Assembly (NCBI GenBank): GCA_038373865.1
Contig: JAXGGA010000466.1
Coordinates: 92,001-156,000, forward strand
Source: Uloborus plumipes
Taxonomy: Eukaryota > Arthropoda > Arachnida > Araneae > Uloboridae
Length of the DNA stretch: 64,000 nt
Reading direction: 5' to 3'
Each line of letters opens with the position of its first letter. Position 1 is the first letter of the stretch. Positions 62,401-63,837 of this stretch are shown here, piece by piece. The translations under genes and the position numbers were made by a program. Under the pieces are notes generated by a model that saw nothing but the letters and a program-made list of their open reading frames with translations, was not told where the DNA came from and made no database searches.

Positions 62401-63837
62401 ATCTGCGTTGTTTCTTTTTGCGCCTGATAATAAAACAAAAAATGTTGTGCATCACAAGGTACTTTAGTGAAGAGCAACCTATGTACTAAAATACAGAAAC
62501 AATAATGAATGATTAATGTAGGTACTTAATTTTTTTTTGTATTTTCTAATAATAAAAAACTTAATAAATTCAAAAATTTTCTTATTTATTGCCTTTAAGG
62601 CGGAACAGAGTTCGCCGGGTCAGCTAGTCACTTATAAAAACAATTAAGCATTTAATATGAGAAATCAGTACTGTTAGGAATATTCGTAAAGCTAAATGCG
62701 TACCTGATGTGGTTCCATGTAAATCATTCCACAACGGGAAACTGTTGCTGGAGATGCTTGTTCTAAATCTGCAGGTTCAAAAATTAGGTTCATTGAAGAA
62801 CTCATCTGTATAATTTCCCCACTCATCAAGCATAGCTATAAATGAAAAACAAAGAAGAAATAATGTTTAAAAATGACATTATTTAAAACAGAACAGAACA
62901 TACAAAACAAAAGTTTCAATCCTATTTAAAAGAAACAATTTTCATAAACTTTGGAGAGATGCCTTATAGTCGCTGCTAAAATCAGAGGGGCCACAAACAA
63001 ATTTTTAGCATGGTAAAAATCACAAACTTAACTACCAGCAATGAAACTGTAAGTTTCATTGAATGATAAAATACAAGTATGTAGTATACATTTACCTACA
63101 TCTAATGAGAAGGGACATTTAGCATCATTATGAAAAACTTAAAAAGAAAAAATTGCAATACTATCTCCAGAAAAAGTTGAATTTCACCAAAATAAATAAA
63201 ATAATGATAAAAGAATGCAAATAAATAATGAACTAATGCAAAAAATAAATAGCAAAATCATTTGCTTATTCAGAAGTACACATTATATTATTTGAAATGT
63301 AAATTATATTATTCAGAAATGAAGAAGTTTTGATTGAAAATATGGAAAAGAAGCGCGTTGATAAAAATTAATAAATTACAAATGAACAATCTTATTAAAA
63401 CGTTAGAAATAATCAGGTAACCTCCAATTTGAAATTTATTTATTAATCTTCACAAATGCTTCATAAATCATGTTCCATTTTAAAATGCAAACAAATTACA
63501 AACGTTAAATTATTTTATAACAGAAATAAACTTATGATATCATGAGTTGAGTGTATTTACTGATTTTTCAAAAAGAAAACAATAAAAAAAAGGTTCTGAG
63601 TTTTGAAAATTATTTTAATCAATAAGTTCAGTTTGAAATAGACCAAGGACAAATATTATGAAAGTTTCAAAAGCGGAAAAGATAAAAAATGGATTTAATA
63701 ATTTACCTTTTTGTTATCATCTAAAACAGTGTTCATATTTTCAATCCAAACGGCATCGACAGGCCCATCAAACATTATCCACTTCCTATCTTCAGACGGA
63801 TCACTTGCATAGTCCCGAAAAGTATTTGCTAAAACTC
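590..63837 (-). CDS. Axonemal dynein heavy chain, partial (AAA2 to AAA6), 35 exons
   Basis: Motor subunit of a ciliary/flagellar inner dynein arm; it hydrolyses ATP and steps along axonemal microtubules. Thirty-five minus-strand exons were placed by homology and GT..AG borders; every phase joins and no stop occurs over about 1,890 codons. Domains in order: end of AAA2, AAA3 with P-loop GPTGTGKS and Walker B VVFVDD, AAA4 with P-loop GIGGSGRQS and Walker B VFLFND, stalk coiled coil 1, microtubule-binding tip, coiled coil 2, AAA5 ([10 protein letters not shown]), buttress/strut, and AAA6 ([14 protein letters not shown]). The tail and AAA1 are off the right edge and the C-terminal domain is off the left edge. 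Motif content and the short AAA2-AAA3 linker fit the DNAH3/DNAH7/DNAH12 group; which of the three cannot be settled here. Only about 5.7 kb of 63 kb is coding; introns hold many transposons. Confidence 0.95.
898..1393. mobile_element. Tc1-like MITE with TA target sites
   Basis: The ends are inverted repeats of the form C(A/T)GTGGTGGACAG followed by AATTATAAACTCAA and, further in, a shared TTTTGATTATAAT block. TA dinucleotides flank both ends (896-897 and 1394-1395). 496 bp, no transposase. An additional internal copy of the end motif near 1010-1040 suggests rearrangement. Confidence 0.8.
1930..2134. mobile_element. piggyBac-like MITE, TTAA target
   Basis: TTAA at 1926-1929 and 2135-2138 flanks a 205-bp segment whose ends begin CCCTTT in inverted orientation with about 10 of 14 bases matching. 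No coding content. Class assigned from the TTAA duplication and CCY terminal start only. Confidence 0.55.
2473..2631 (-). mobile_element. G-run hAT MITE, copy A
   Basis: Terminal repeats of type CAGGCCCGTCATTT / CAGGGACGTTATTT, runs of nine or more G/C near both ends, and a conserved core containing AAGTGGGCGTGGTTTTTG. Flanked by a perfect 8-bp duplication AGCAAGGG (2465-2472 and 2632-2639), as for hAT transposons. Confidence 0.88.
3100..3190 (-). CDS. Dynein exon 34: AAA6, short exon
   Basis: A 91-base exon too short for a naive ORF scan: 30 codons plus one base, with [20 protein letters not shown]. Found by looking for the missing FRLWLTSYP block; AG and GT borders and phase fit both neighbours. 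Confidence 0.95.
3286..3402 (-). CDS. Dynein exon 33: AAA6
   Basis: 39 codons, phase 0. [20 protein letters not shown] and [10 protein letters not shown]; directly continues GQGQ of exon 32. Confidence 0.97.
3892..4290 (+). repeat. Direct repeat, copy 1 (AGTCTGTGGGCC family)
   Basis: Begins TATAGTCTGTGGGCCAAG and aligns along roughly 385 bases with 5436-5830, including TCGAAAAATCCAATGTTCCC and AGGTGGCGCT(A/G)TTGCACAA. Likely a truncated copy of the element described at 5436. Confidence 0.7.
4432..4545. mobile_element. Palindromic MITE, TA-flanked
   Basis: About 30-bp imperfect terminal inverted repeats starting CCGTATTTTT(T/C)GCCGT with AAGAC(G/A)CACCC, and TA at both borders (4430-4431, 4546-4547). 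114 bp, almost fully self-complementary, non-coding. Confidence 0.75.
4787..4950 (+). mobile_element. G-run hAT MITE, copy B
   Basis: Starts CAGGCCCGTCATTTGGGGG and contains the AAGCGGGCGTGG core; the right end is degenerate. Flanking 8-mers match at six of eight positions. Confidence 0.75.
4974..5252. mobile_element. hAT-like MITE (GATCGCCCCTCCCTTG family)
   Basis: 279-bp segment ending CTGGATCCGCCCTTG and starting CAAGGGAGGGGCG. Flanked by TATATAAG (4966-4973) and TGTATAAG (5253-5260), an 8-bp target duplication with one mismatch. The phrase TCGCCCCTCCCTTGA occurs near each end. Non-coding. Confidence 0.65.
5436..6790. mobile_element. Element with AGTCTGTGGGCC inverted ends
   Basis: Left end TATAGTCTGTGGGCCAAG, right end the inverse GGCCCACAGACTA near 6778-6790. 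About 1.35 kb. The first ~390 bp recur at 3892. No transposase frame recognised. Superfamily undetermined because the target duplication is not clear. Confidence 0.5.
6954..7160 (-). CDS. Dynein exon 32: AAA6 degenerate P-loop region
   Basis: 69 codons, phase 0. [17 protein letters not shown] and [19 protein letters not shown], then ISLGQGQ. Confidence 0.97.
7161..8416. other. Intron between exons 31 and 32
   Basis: Mostly A/T-rich. The stretch 7790-8110 is less A/T-rich and looks like dispersed repeat debris, but I see no ends or target duplication. Confidence 0.5.
8417..8571 (-). CDS. Dynein exon 31: AAA6
   Basis: 51 codons after two completing bases. [12 protein letters not shown] and [16 protein letters not shown]; the RCLRPDK motif is diagnostic. 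Confidence 0.96.
8572..9523. other. Intron between exons 30 and 31
   Basis: No recognisable gene or element. A short G-rich tract lies near 9150-9165. Confidence 0.5.
9524..9681 (-). CDS. Dynein exon 30: AAA6
   Basis: 52 full codons. [20 protein letters not shown] matches the FLLTGG block; ends with one base of a Cys codon completed in exon 31. Confidence 0.94.
9682..10750. other. Intron between exons 29 and 30
   Basis: Uniform A/T-rich sequence; nothing recognised. Confidence 0.5.
10751..10911 (-). CDS. Dynein exon 29: AAA6 entry
   Basis: 53 codons plus two bases. SIENSEKSD, then [20 protein letters not shown], conserved across axonemal dyneins. Confidence 0.96.
11083..11256 (+). mobile_element. 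G-run hAT MITE, copy C
   Basis: Starts CAGGCCTGTCATTTAGGGGG, core AAGTGGGCGTGGTTTTTG, ends ACGACGGCCTTG. Perfect 8-bp duplication ATTCAGAG at 11075-11082 and 11257-11264. Confidence 0.9.
11379..11449. repeat. TA dinucleotide microsatellite
   Basis: About 35 uninterrupted TA units ending at the left end of the DD36E transposon; a shorter TA run (12668-12681) continues at its right end, so the transposon inserted into a TA tract or the tract expanded after insertion. Confidence 0.95.
11450..12667 (-). mobile_element. Tc1/mariner-superfamily transposon, DD36E type, complete
   Basis: 1218 bp with perfect 27-bp terminal inverted repeats (11450-11476 and 12641-12667; each starts CACTGAAGTGACAAAAGTCA) and TA on both sides. 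One open transposase frame fills the interior. Perfect ends and an unbroken frame indicate recent insertion. It lies in the intron between dynein exons 28 and 29 in the same orientation as the gene. Confidence 0.95.
11481..12527 (-). CDS. Tc1/mariner transposase, DD36E catalytic triad
   Basis: 348-aa transposase that cuts and pastes the surrounding transposon at TA sites. Residues 10-50 form the first helix-turn-helix ([18 protein letters not shown]), 60-115 the second, with a GRPPAL linker. The RNase-H-like catalytic domain shows D157 (AWSDESRF), D248 (MDDNAPCH) and E285 ([12 protein letters not shown]). I count 36 residues between D248 and E285, not the 34 of classical Tc1 (DD34E), which points to the DD36E lineage described as Incomer. 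Start is the first of three Met codons; length is normal. No frame break. It overlaps no host exon. Activity cannot be judged from sequence alone, but all key residues are present. Confidence 0.95.
   Translation of the reverse strand: MMMTARRELTDFERGMLVGARRMGHAISEIVREFNIPRSTVSRVCREYEISGITSHHGQRSGRPPALKDRDRRRLQRVVNSNRQATLRQITVEINVGRTMDVSARTVRRNLDFLGYSSRRPTRVPLLTERHRLQRLSWAREHIGWSLDEWKTVAWSDESRFQLVRADGRVRVWRRPHEAMDPNCQQGTVQAGGGSVMVWAVFSWHGLGPLVRLDRTLTGNAYVQLLGDHLQPFMDFMYPNNDRIFMDDNAPCHRATTVRNWFEENSGQFQRMIWPPRSPDMNPIEHLWDTIERSVRAQNPAPSTLSQLWTSIETAWLNIPAEDFQRLVESMPRRVVALRRAKGGPTRY
12682..14251. other. Intron sequence right of the DD36E element
   Basis: A/T-rich with no element whose two ends I can pair. 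A fragment at about 13480 (GGGATGGCCAGCTTGAGGCC) resembles a hAT terminus. Confidence 0.45.
14252..14413 (-). CDS. Dynein exon 28: buttress to AAA6
   Basis: 54 codons, phase 0. [20 protein letters not shown] and [16 protein letters not shown] are conserved family blocks. Confidence 0.96.
14510..14590 (-). CDS. Dynein exon 27: buttress
   Basis: 27 codons, phase 0. GNILEDET then a helix ending EEISSKE. It lies 8.2 kb from exon 26; that intron holds a gypsy element, a Helitron and two large inverted repeats. Confidence 0.95.
14663..15980 (+). mobile_element. Non-autonomous Helitron
   Basis: Starts TC after an A (ATCTTTACTAATAATATAAAG) and ends CTAG followed by T, preceded by a hairpin in CCCGTGCAACGCCGGG: the hallmarks of Helitron ends with no target duplication. 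1318 bp; contains a TTTG tetramer run (14691-14713) and a tandem hairpin array near the 3' end. No Rep/helicase frame. Confidence 0.8.
15692..15960 (+). repeat. Tandem hairpin array in Helitron 3' region
   Basis: Five diverged units of about 55-70 bp, each with a small palindrome such as GAGCCGCCTTGGCGGCGAG followed by TAGTTT and an ACTTTCCT..ACTTTAAA segment. The last unit runs into the Helitron terminal hairpin. Confidence 0.85.
16151..16957. repeat. Large palindrome with 287-bp arms
   Basis: Left arm 16151-16437 and right arm 16671-16957 are inverted copies, roughly 85% alike (GTGGGGCGAAAAATAAAAAG at the outer ends; CGCTGCGATCGCAAAGTTTTA in the middle). The 233-bp loop contains a separate MITE. 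Probably a fold-back or long-TIR DNA element; the exact ends and target duplication are not clear. Confidence 0.85.
16494..16669. mobile_element. pogo-like MITE inside palindrome loop
   Basis: 176 bp with inverted ends CAGTC(C/G)A(T/C)GCTCG(A/T)TATAACGACC and TA on both sides (16492-16493, 16670-16671). End type resembles pogo/Tigger elements. Non-coding. Confidence 0.8.
17020..17234 (+). repeat. gypsy 5' LTR
   Basis: 215 bp, starts TGTCATGTATAAA and ends ACATAATA. Differs from the 3' LTR by a 5-bp repeat-unit expansion (CTCAA) plus about three substitutions. The sequence right after it, GTTTGGCGACGAGG, is at the primer-binding-site position. Confidence 0.95.
17265..18605 (+). CDS. gypsy Gag and protease frame
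   Basis: 446 codons. The N-terminal two-thirds is a Gag-type capsid region; two CCHC zinc knuckles follow ([14 protein letters not shown] and [14 protein letters not shown], about residues 280-320), then a retropepsin with the active-site DSGS near residue 377. Translation would start at the ATG 30 bases after the LTR. The frame ends at TGA 18603-18605, right where related elements continue in frame into RT, so this stop is probably a mutation. Confidence 0.9.
   Translation: MTELQALVQTLQDFVKTFQGAPVAKQKLSPKEILVHQNLSFDHLDESEETFDSYSQRLENYFKLKGLDEEDAETEEAKVLVLINCLGSKQYQLLSSLTAPELPSTKSFTELLTLLKKHLSPKPSVLTEQHKFFSRVQRPGESISTFITHLKDLTKNAEFKSNCEDNTCTKSMLNLLLRSQFIRGLHDTDIREKLLQQGDIDFDKTVEIALAIEAAKIENKEVYKSNSTNYVNKISNQNSKNVSHSSHANSKPINKNPQNHNKGKFQNKRQNINLKELGMEGLCLHCSKSNHKTNECFIIKKLHCMLCNKRGHVAKVCISSTFKQKFKNHNVQQITDNSNDLFVNRIYDVSINDNNFDDKMYAVIKLNGIDFRFECDSGSKVSLMDITDFKNLNLNVPLQKTDVSFRSYTGQIFQPIGVAKLNVSYNNNTSTEDLYIVSMNKSALLG
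18606..19850 (+). pseudogene. gypsy reverse transcriptase and start of RNase H
   Basis: Same frame as the protease after the TGA. RT fingers/palm with the catalytic YFDD (AYFDDLI, near 19239-19256), thumb, then RNase H beginning [15 protein letters not shown]. The frame breaks at a run of seven T (19842-19848); one T fewer would keep it open, so it is a one-base insertion. Confidence 0.92.
19849..20436 (+). pseudogene. gypsy RNase H end and integrase zinc-binding region
   Basis: Continues in the next frame with the RNase H C-terminus ([27 protein letters not shown]) and the histidine half of the integrase HHCC motif ([20 protein letters not shown]). A one-base loss near 20408-20414 moves the two cysteines into another frame. 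Confidence 0.88.
20412..21240 (+). pseudogene. gypsy integrase catalytic core
   Basis: Contains the integrase D, D and E residues in [20 protein letters not shown] and [12 protein letters not shown], plus a chromatin-side C-terminal domain. A third frameshift near 21215-21240 separates the tail. Confidence 0.9.
21240..21544 (+). pseudogene. gypsy integrase C-terminal tail
   Basis: Ser/Pro-rich tail ending [16 protein letters not shown], a usual ending of gypsy Pol. It is in a different frame from the catalytic core because of a small indel. Confidence 0.8.
21597..21806 (+). repeat. gypsy 3' LTR
   Basis: 210 bp, matching 17020-17234 at about 98%. Followed immediately by the CCCAT target duplication. 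Confidence 0.95.
22167..22649. repeat. Inverted repeat with 140-bp arms
   Basis: Arms 22167-22306 and 22510-22649 are about 94% alike with a 203-bp loop. Read outward-in, both arms encode nearly the same peptide stretch ([20 protein letters not shown] then EAPSS and TDHSQ). No homology recognised. Could be a fold-back element or an inverted duplication. Confidence 0.85.
22790..22975 (-). CDS. Dynein exon 26: AAA5 end and buttress
   Basis: 62 codons, phase 0. [20 protein letters not shown] followed by an [20 protein letters not shown] helix of the strut/buttress. Confidence 0.97.
23227..24327 (+). mobile_element. G-run hAT MITE, copy D, split by another element
   Basis: Left part 23227-23333 and right part 24278-24327 together make one G-run MITE (GTGGTAATGGTTTTTGCTG core, ACCCCCGTGGAAAAATTC end). 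The unit is interrupted by the 936-bp element at 23338. Outer 8-mers match at six of eight bases. Confidence 0.75.
23338..24273. mobile_element. 936-bp TIR element with ATCT target duplication
   Basis: Inverted ends of about 36-40 bp starting GGGTCATTCC(G/A)AC(A/G)AAAATG, then TACAAATCATGTC. Flanked by ATCT (23334-23337 and 24274-24277). The interior has three copies of AACAGA(G/A)TGGACA at 23526, 23683 and 23861. No transposase frame. Superfamily not recognised. Confidence 0.85.
25344..25448 (-). CDS. Dynein exon 25: AAA5
   Basis: 35 codons, phase 0. [20 protein letters not shown], the conserved FRFYITTKLRNPHY block. Confidence 0.97.
25546..25748 (-). CDS. Dynein exon 24: AAA5
   Basis: 67 full codons. 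[20 protein letters not shown] and [20 protein letters not shown], near-invariant AAA5 core. The in-frame junction GDPQ/GQAS confirms the splice. Confidence 0.97.
25882..26083 (-). CDS. Dynein exon 23: AAA5
   Basis: 67 codons plus one base. Contains [20 protein letters not shown] and [10 protein letters not shown], the AAA5 signature; AAA5 of dyneins lacks a functional P-loop. Confidence 0.97.
27252..27426. mobile_element. pogo-like MITE beside exon 22
   Basis: 175 bp, inverted ends CTGTCG(T/G)C(C/G)CC(G/A)CTTAA with TA on both sides (27250-27251, 27427-27428). It ends 40 bases from the exon 22 donor site. A CCCCGCTTAATCGAATA motif repeats inside. Confidence 0.75.
27467..27727 (-). CDS. Dynein exon 22: coiled coil 2 to AAA5
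   Basis: 87 codons, phase 0. Long Lys/Glu-rich helix, then [13 protein letters not shown] and [20 protein letters not shown], the stalk base and entry to AAA5. A MITE ends 40 bases beyond the donor site. Confidence 0.97.
27728..28354. other. Intron between exons 21 and 22
   Basis: A/T-rich; nothing recognised. Confidence 0.5.
28355..28562 (-). CDS. Dynein exon 21: MTBD exit and coiled coil 2
   Basis: 69 codons. [20 protein letters not shown] then [19 protein letters not shown] closes the microtubule-binding domain and opens the returning stalk helix. Confidence 0.96.
28563..30212. other. Intron between exons 20 and 21
   Basis: Very A/T-rich with AAT/AATA low-complexity tracts near 29225-29600. 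No element ends or coding blocks seen. Confidence 0.5.
30213..30430 (-). CDS. Dynein exon 20: microtubule-binding domain
   Basis: 72 codons plus two bases. [16 protein letters not shown] marks the stalk-tip proline hinge; [12 protein letters not shown] and [11 protein letters not shown] are the tip helices that contact tubulin. Confidence 0.97.
30431..31222. other. Intron between exons 19 and 20
   Basis: Nothing recognised. Confidence 0.5.
31223..31390 (-). CDS. Dynein exon 19: stalk coiled coil 1, distal
   Basis: 56 codons, phase 0. Contains [20 protein letters not shown] and [16 protein letters not shown], the conserved distal stalk. Confidence 0.96.
31653..32339. mobile_element. Non-autonomous hAT with GGCCGCCGAGAGG ends
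   Basis: 687 bp. Inverted ends CAGGGCCGCCGAGAGG followed by a G/C run and a CCGGGGCCCGG block on both sides. Perfect 8-bp duplication AGGAAGAT at 31645-31652 and 32340-32347. No transposase. Confidence 0.93.
33159..33317 (-). CDS. Dynein exon 18: stalk coiled coil 1
   Basis: 53 codons, phase 0. Starts [17 protein letters not shown] and is rich in Glu, Gln, Lys and Ala with heptad character, matching coiled coil 1 of the stalk. Confidence 0.94.
33318..34098. other. Intron between exons 17 and 18
   Basis: Nothing recognised. Confidence 0.5.
34099..34225 (-). CDS. Dynein exon 17: AAA4 to stalk
   Basis: 42 codons after one completing base. Contains [19 protein letters not shown], the conserved [13 protein letters not shown] segment that leads into the stalk. 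Confidence 0.95.
35154..35287 (-). CDS. Dynein exon 16: AAA4 small domain
   Basis: 44 codons plus two bases; [17 protein letters not shown] directly continues the WFQ/WP junction of exon 15. Confidence 0.95.
35957..36124 (-). CDS. Dynein exon 15: AAA4 sensor region
   Basis: 56 codons, phase 0. Contains [19 protein letters not shown] and [17 protein letters not shown], diagnostic of axonemal dyneins. Confidence 0.97.
37003..37188 (-). CDS. Dynein exon 14: AAA4 Walker B
   Basis: 62 codons, phase 0. Contains [22 protein letters not shown] and [13 protein letters not shown], the AAA4 Walker B and following loop. Confidence 0.96.
37527..37757. mobile_element. piggyBac-like MITE, TTAA target
   Basis: 231 bp between TTAA sites (37523-37526, 37758-37761). 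Inverted ends CCTTT(T/A)GGA(T/A)CC. A second, inner inverted repeat (GTACGACAGTT / AACTGTCGTAC) lies at about 37577-37647. Non-coding. Confidence 0.75.
38629..38753 (-). CDS. Dynein exon 13: AAA4 P-loop
   Basis: 41 full codons beginning [13 protein letters not shown]. The AAA4 loop carries Arg where Walker A normally has Lys (GGSGRQS), the usual form in this family. It ends TEWRDDIKK. Confidence 0.96.
38931..39084 (+). mobile_element. G-run hAT MITE, copy E (worn)
   Basis: Matches the family core (AAGTGGGCGTGGTTTTTGTAG) and internal G/C runs, but the left terminus is eroded and no target duplication is visible. Confidence 0.7.
39138..39200. repeat. Dispersed repeat shared with 54345
   Basis: GTGATGTCACACTTCTTGTT followed by a C-rich run and CACAATCGCG matches the reverse complement of 54345-54408. 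Confidence 0.6.
39700..39827 (-). CDS. Dynein exon 12: AAA4, up to P-loop
   Basis: 42 full codons. Contains [20 protein letters not shown] and ends at HVLLV plus one base, so the AAA4 P-loop is split by a phase-1 intron inside a glycine codon. Confidence 0.96.
40069..40164 (-). CDS. Dynein exon 11: start of AAA4
   Basis: 31 full codons with [10 protein letters not shown] and a following acidic helix, matching the LxFGDF/Y segment that opens AAA4. Phases agree with exons 10 and 12. Confidence 0.94.
41451..41714. repeat. Near-perfect hairpin, 106-bp arms
   Basis: Arms 41451-41556 and 41609-41714 are inverted copies that differ at two of 106 positions; the loop is 52 bp. Transcribed with the dynein pre-mRNA it would fold into a long RNA duplex. 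GAAAG lies just outside both ends, offset by one base on the left, a possible target duplication. No coding content. Confidence 0.95.
42525..42635 (-). CDS. Dynein exon 10: AAA3-AAA4 linker
   Basis: 111 bases, 36 full codons with split codons at both ends. Variable linker ending LKDDDI; only a 108-base intron separates it from exon 9. Confidence 0.9.
42744..42970 (-). CDS. Dynein exon 9: AAA3 small domain
   Basis: 75 codons plus two bases. Contains [21 protein letters not shown] and [19 protein letters not shown], both near-invariant in axonemal dyneins. Confidence 0.96.
42971..43640. other. Intron between exons 8 and 9
   Basis: Nothing recognised. Confidence 0.5.
43641..43826 (-). CDS. Dynein exon 8: AAA3 sensor region
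   Basis: 62 codons, phase 0. Contains [21 protein letters not shown], the conserved AAA3 GPPGGGRN loop. It follows exon 7 in sequence although 9.6 kb of intron separates them. Confidence 0.96.
44703..44833 (-). repeat. BEL/Pao 3' LTR
   Basis: 131 bp, one difference from the 5' LTR. Preceded in element orientation by a purine tract, TTTAGGTGGGGAG. Confidence 0.95.
45044..46298 (-). pseudogene. BEL/Pao integrase
   Basis: Zinc-binding motif with [19 protein letters not shown] and CLICKQF; catalytic core with D in [10 protein letters not shown] in IYSDNAKSF and E in [14 protein letters not shown]. The C-terminal domain ends [15 protein letters not shown]. Complete itself but cut off from RT by the hAT insertion. 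Confidence 0.92.
46299..48590. mobile_element. Non-autonomous hAT inside BEL/Pao pol
   Basis: 2292 bp. Inverted ends CAGTGTTAGAAATA with a perfect 8-bp duplication ATTTTGTC (46291-46298, 48591-48598) taken from the BEL coding sequence. Subterminal motif TAGG(C)(G/A)TCA occurs three times near the left end and twice near the right end, plausible transposase-binding sites. No transposase frame; the interior is A/T-rich with several long G or C runs. Confidence 0.94.
48599..48954 (-). pseudogene. BEL/Pao pol segment between stop and hAT
   Basis: Stays in the pol frame after the TAG ([11 protein letters not shown], later [19 protein letters not shown]) and ends at the hAT insertion. The other side of the hAT resumes the same frame at 46298 downward. 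Confidence 0.85.
48958..51117 (-). pseudogene. BEL/Pao protease end, reverse transcriptase and RNase H
   Basis: Open from the TAA to TAG 48955-48957. RT motifs include [14 protein letters not shown] and the catalytic YVDD ([11 protein letters not shown]); RNase H begins [17 protein letters not shown] and runs through [15 protein letters not shown]. Related proteins continue straight across the TAG, so it is probably a point mutation. Confidence 0.92.
51118..52674 (-). CDS. BEL/Pao Gag and protease frame
   Basis: About 518 codons from the Met at 52674; an upstream Met at 52710 is also in frame. Helical Gag region with a block like [20 protein letters not shown] typical of BEL Gag, three CCHC-type knuckles ([41 protein letters not shown]), then the protease active-site stretch [12 protein letters not shown], with Gln after the catalytic Asp. 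The frame stops at TAA 51118-51120 although the downstream pol is in the same frame. Confidence 0.9.
   Translation of the reverse strand: MTANTALEDLMASSNDEIKIERFERLKAMRTTLRRLTTRLVNQVEQKLKIADEMDEAELRDDYELLIVISNGLKQLDSEILKFIEVGQIDKEVTLNDEYETKCLKFSKRILRYLKEKKKRSPNLNSSNNLSTNAIENSRQRSVKLPKLVIEKFSGDPKRWQSFWNSFESTIDKCESISEVEKFAYLKTLLIGSAANVVSGFDLSSENYDNCKEMLKDRFGKRDIIINSFMNKIIHLEEVKSSSNVQALRKIHDEIEIAFRNLEAMNVDSKSFGHLLMPIFQKKLPRDLILQFNRQRDEGDIKISEFISFLKKEVECRESTLAACVEKTTTVNSNSYDNQKAGNKRYNRDISTASALNTSVNQVCIFCQNAHNSYRCNIRATDKITHLKNDNRCFKCFKKFHLSWICNDKSLCFKCNGKNHHDSICLKNQDERYNSSKSLDQRKMSENTLAASNSNNEFFVPNVNANAFVSQNYNNTLSSKNVLLQTCTVLVCAETDTRTTRAILDQGSERSFIKDTLV
52853..52983 (-). repeat. BEL/Pao 5' LTR
   Basis: 131 bp; in element orientation starts TGTTGCGAATCGCC and ends TTTCTTTA. 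The next bases, TGGTGCAATCCGG, occupy the primer-binding site position. Confidence 0.95.
53472..53655 (-). CDS. Dynein exon 7: AAA3 Walker B
   Basis: 61 codons. Contains RRKGVFGP, then Walker [21 protein letters not shown] and ELLRQWIDH. The next exon lies 9.6 kb away because a BEL retrotransposon sits in the intron. Confidence 0.96.
54345..54408. repeat. Dispersed repeat shared with 39138
   Basis: Reverse complement matches 39138-39200, including AAGTGTGATGTCACAC and the adjacent G-rich run. Confidence 0.6.
54681..54774. mobile_element. Palindromic MITE (AGTTGGGG family), copy 1
   Basis: Inverted ends AGTTGGGG(A/C)AAAC(T)TAACC on a ~94-bp segment that is largely self-complementary. Same family as 60367-60461. 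Confidence 0.7.
55389..55469 (-). CDS. Dynein exon 6: AAA3 core
   Basis: 81-base exon split in phase at both ends. Encodes [20 protein letters not shown], the classic AAA3 FSARTSA block. Short but unambiguous. Confidence 0.95.
55470..56245. other. Intron between exons 5 and 6
   Basis: Nothing recognised. Confidence 0.5.
56246..56403 (-). CDS. Dynein exon 5: AAA3 P-loop
   Basis: 52 codons plus two bases. Holds the AAA3 nucleotide-binding loop [17 protein letters not shown] with Lys and Ser intact, so AAA3 should bind nucleotide. Confidence 0.96.
56778..57735. mobile_element. Non-autonomous hAT with GGCGTATTT ends
   Basis: 958 bp. Inverted ends CAG(A/T)GGCGTATTT and inner CCGCCCTGGGC. Perfect 8-bp duplication AGTGACCA (56770-56777, 57736-57743). 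A pogo-like terminus (CAGTCGAACTCGTTTATAACG) starts at about 57318 inside it, suggesting a nested, truncated insertion. Confidence 0.93.
57819..58103 (-). CDS. Dynein exon 4: AAA2-AAA3 linker
   Basis: 95 codons, phase 0. Contains [20 protein letters not shown], the family FSLVW block, then a variable stretch ending LDSR. Exon 3 joins it directly with no room for the longer linker of some paralogues; a small missed exon between 58103 and 60767 is possible but not required. Confidence 0.92.
58936..59106 (+). mobile_element. G-run hAT MITE, copy F
   Basis: 171 bp, starts CAGGCCGTCATTTAGAGGG and ends AAATGACGTCCCTG. Perfect 8-bp duplication GAAGCCAA (58928-58935, 59107-59114). Confidence 0.92.
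59485..60258 (+). mobile_element. Helitron remnants, probably nested
   Basis: Starts ATCTACTTATATTAAAAACTG and ends with hairpin AGCTGCCCTGGCAGCTAG before T. A second copy of the same 5' end begins at 59877 and a second 3'-like signature (CCCGTGCAACGCCGGGCC) lies at 60099-60117, similar to the Helitron at 14663. A GCCGCCTTGGCGGGGAGTAG hairpin unit is shared with that element. Confidence 0.6.
60367..60461. mobile_element. Palindromic MITE (AGTTGGGG family), copy 2
   Basis: AGTTGGAGAAAATCTAACC at the left and the inverse of ACTGGGGAAAACCTAACC at the right; same family as 54681-54774. Confidence 0.7.
60767..61030 (-). CDS. Dynein exon 3: AAA2 small domain
   Basis: 88 codons, phase 0. Opens LGWRP and continues into the helical AAA2 lid ([11 protein letters not shown]). 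Sequence is less conserved than the neighbouring exons, as usual for this segment. Confidence 0.92.
61850..62627 (+). mobile_element. Internally deleted Helitron
   Basis: Starts TCTATATATATAAAAG after A and ends CGCCGGGTCAGCTAG before T. 778 bp, containing only the last part of the Helitron helicase. Confidence 0.82.
62180..62467 (+). pseudogene. Helitron helicase C-terminal fragment
   Basis: Carries the Pif1-type helicase end: [20 protein letters not shown], then [14 protein letters not shown] and [13 protein letters not shown] (the YVA-SRVG motif, here with Leu for Ser). The Rep domain and helicase P-loop are missing, so it cannot act alone. Frame intact to its stop. Confidence 0.9.
62704..62835 (-). 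CDS. Dynein exon 2: end of AAA2 large domain
   Basis: 44 codons, phase 0 at both ends. Contains [30 protein letters not shown] and EPHQ, the AAA2 stretch that includes the arginine-finger-like SRCG motif. It joins directly to exon 1 (NKK/LCLMSG). Confidence 0.96.
62836..63706. other. Intron between exons 1 and 2
   Basis: A/T-rich; nothing recognised. Base 63838 to the right edge is also intron. Confidence 0.5.
63707..63837 (-). CDS. Dynein exon 1 of window: AAA2 Walker B/sensor region
   Basis: Starts with two bases that complete a Gly codon and ends in phase 0 (44 residues). Carries the strongly conserved [20 protein letters not shown] block of AAA2. Acceptor AG and donor GT are present. 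The upstream exons lie past the right edge. Confidence 0.95.
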
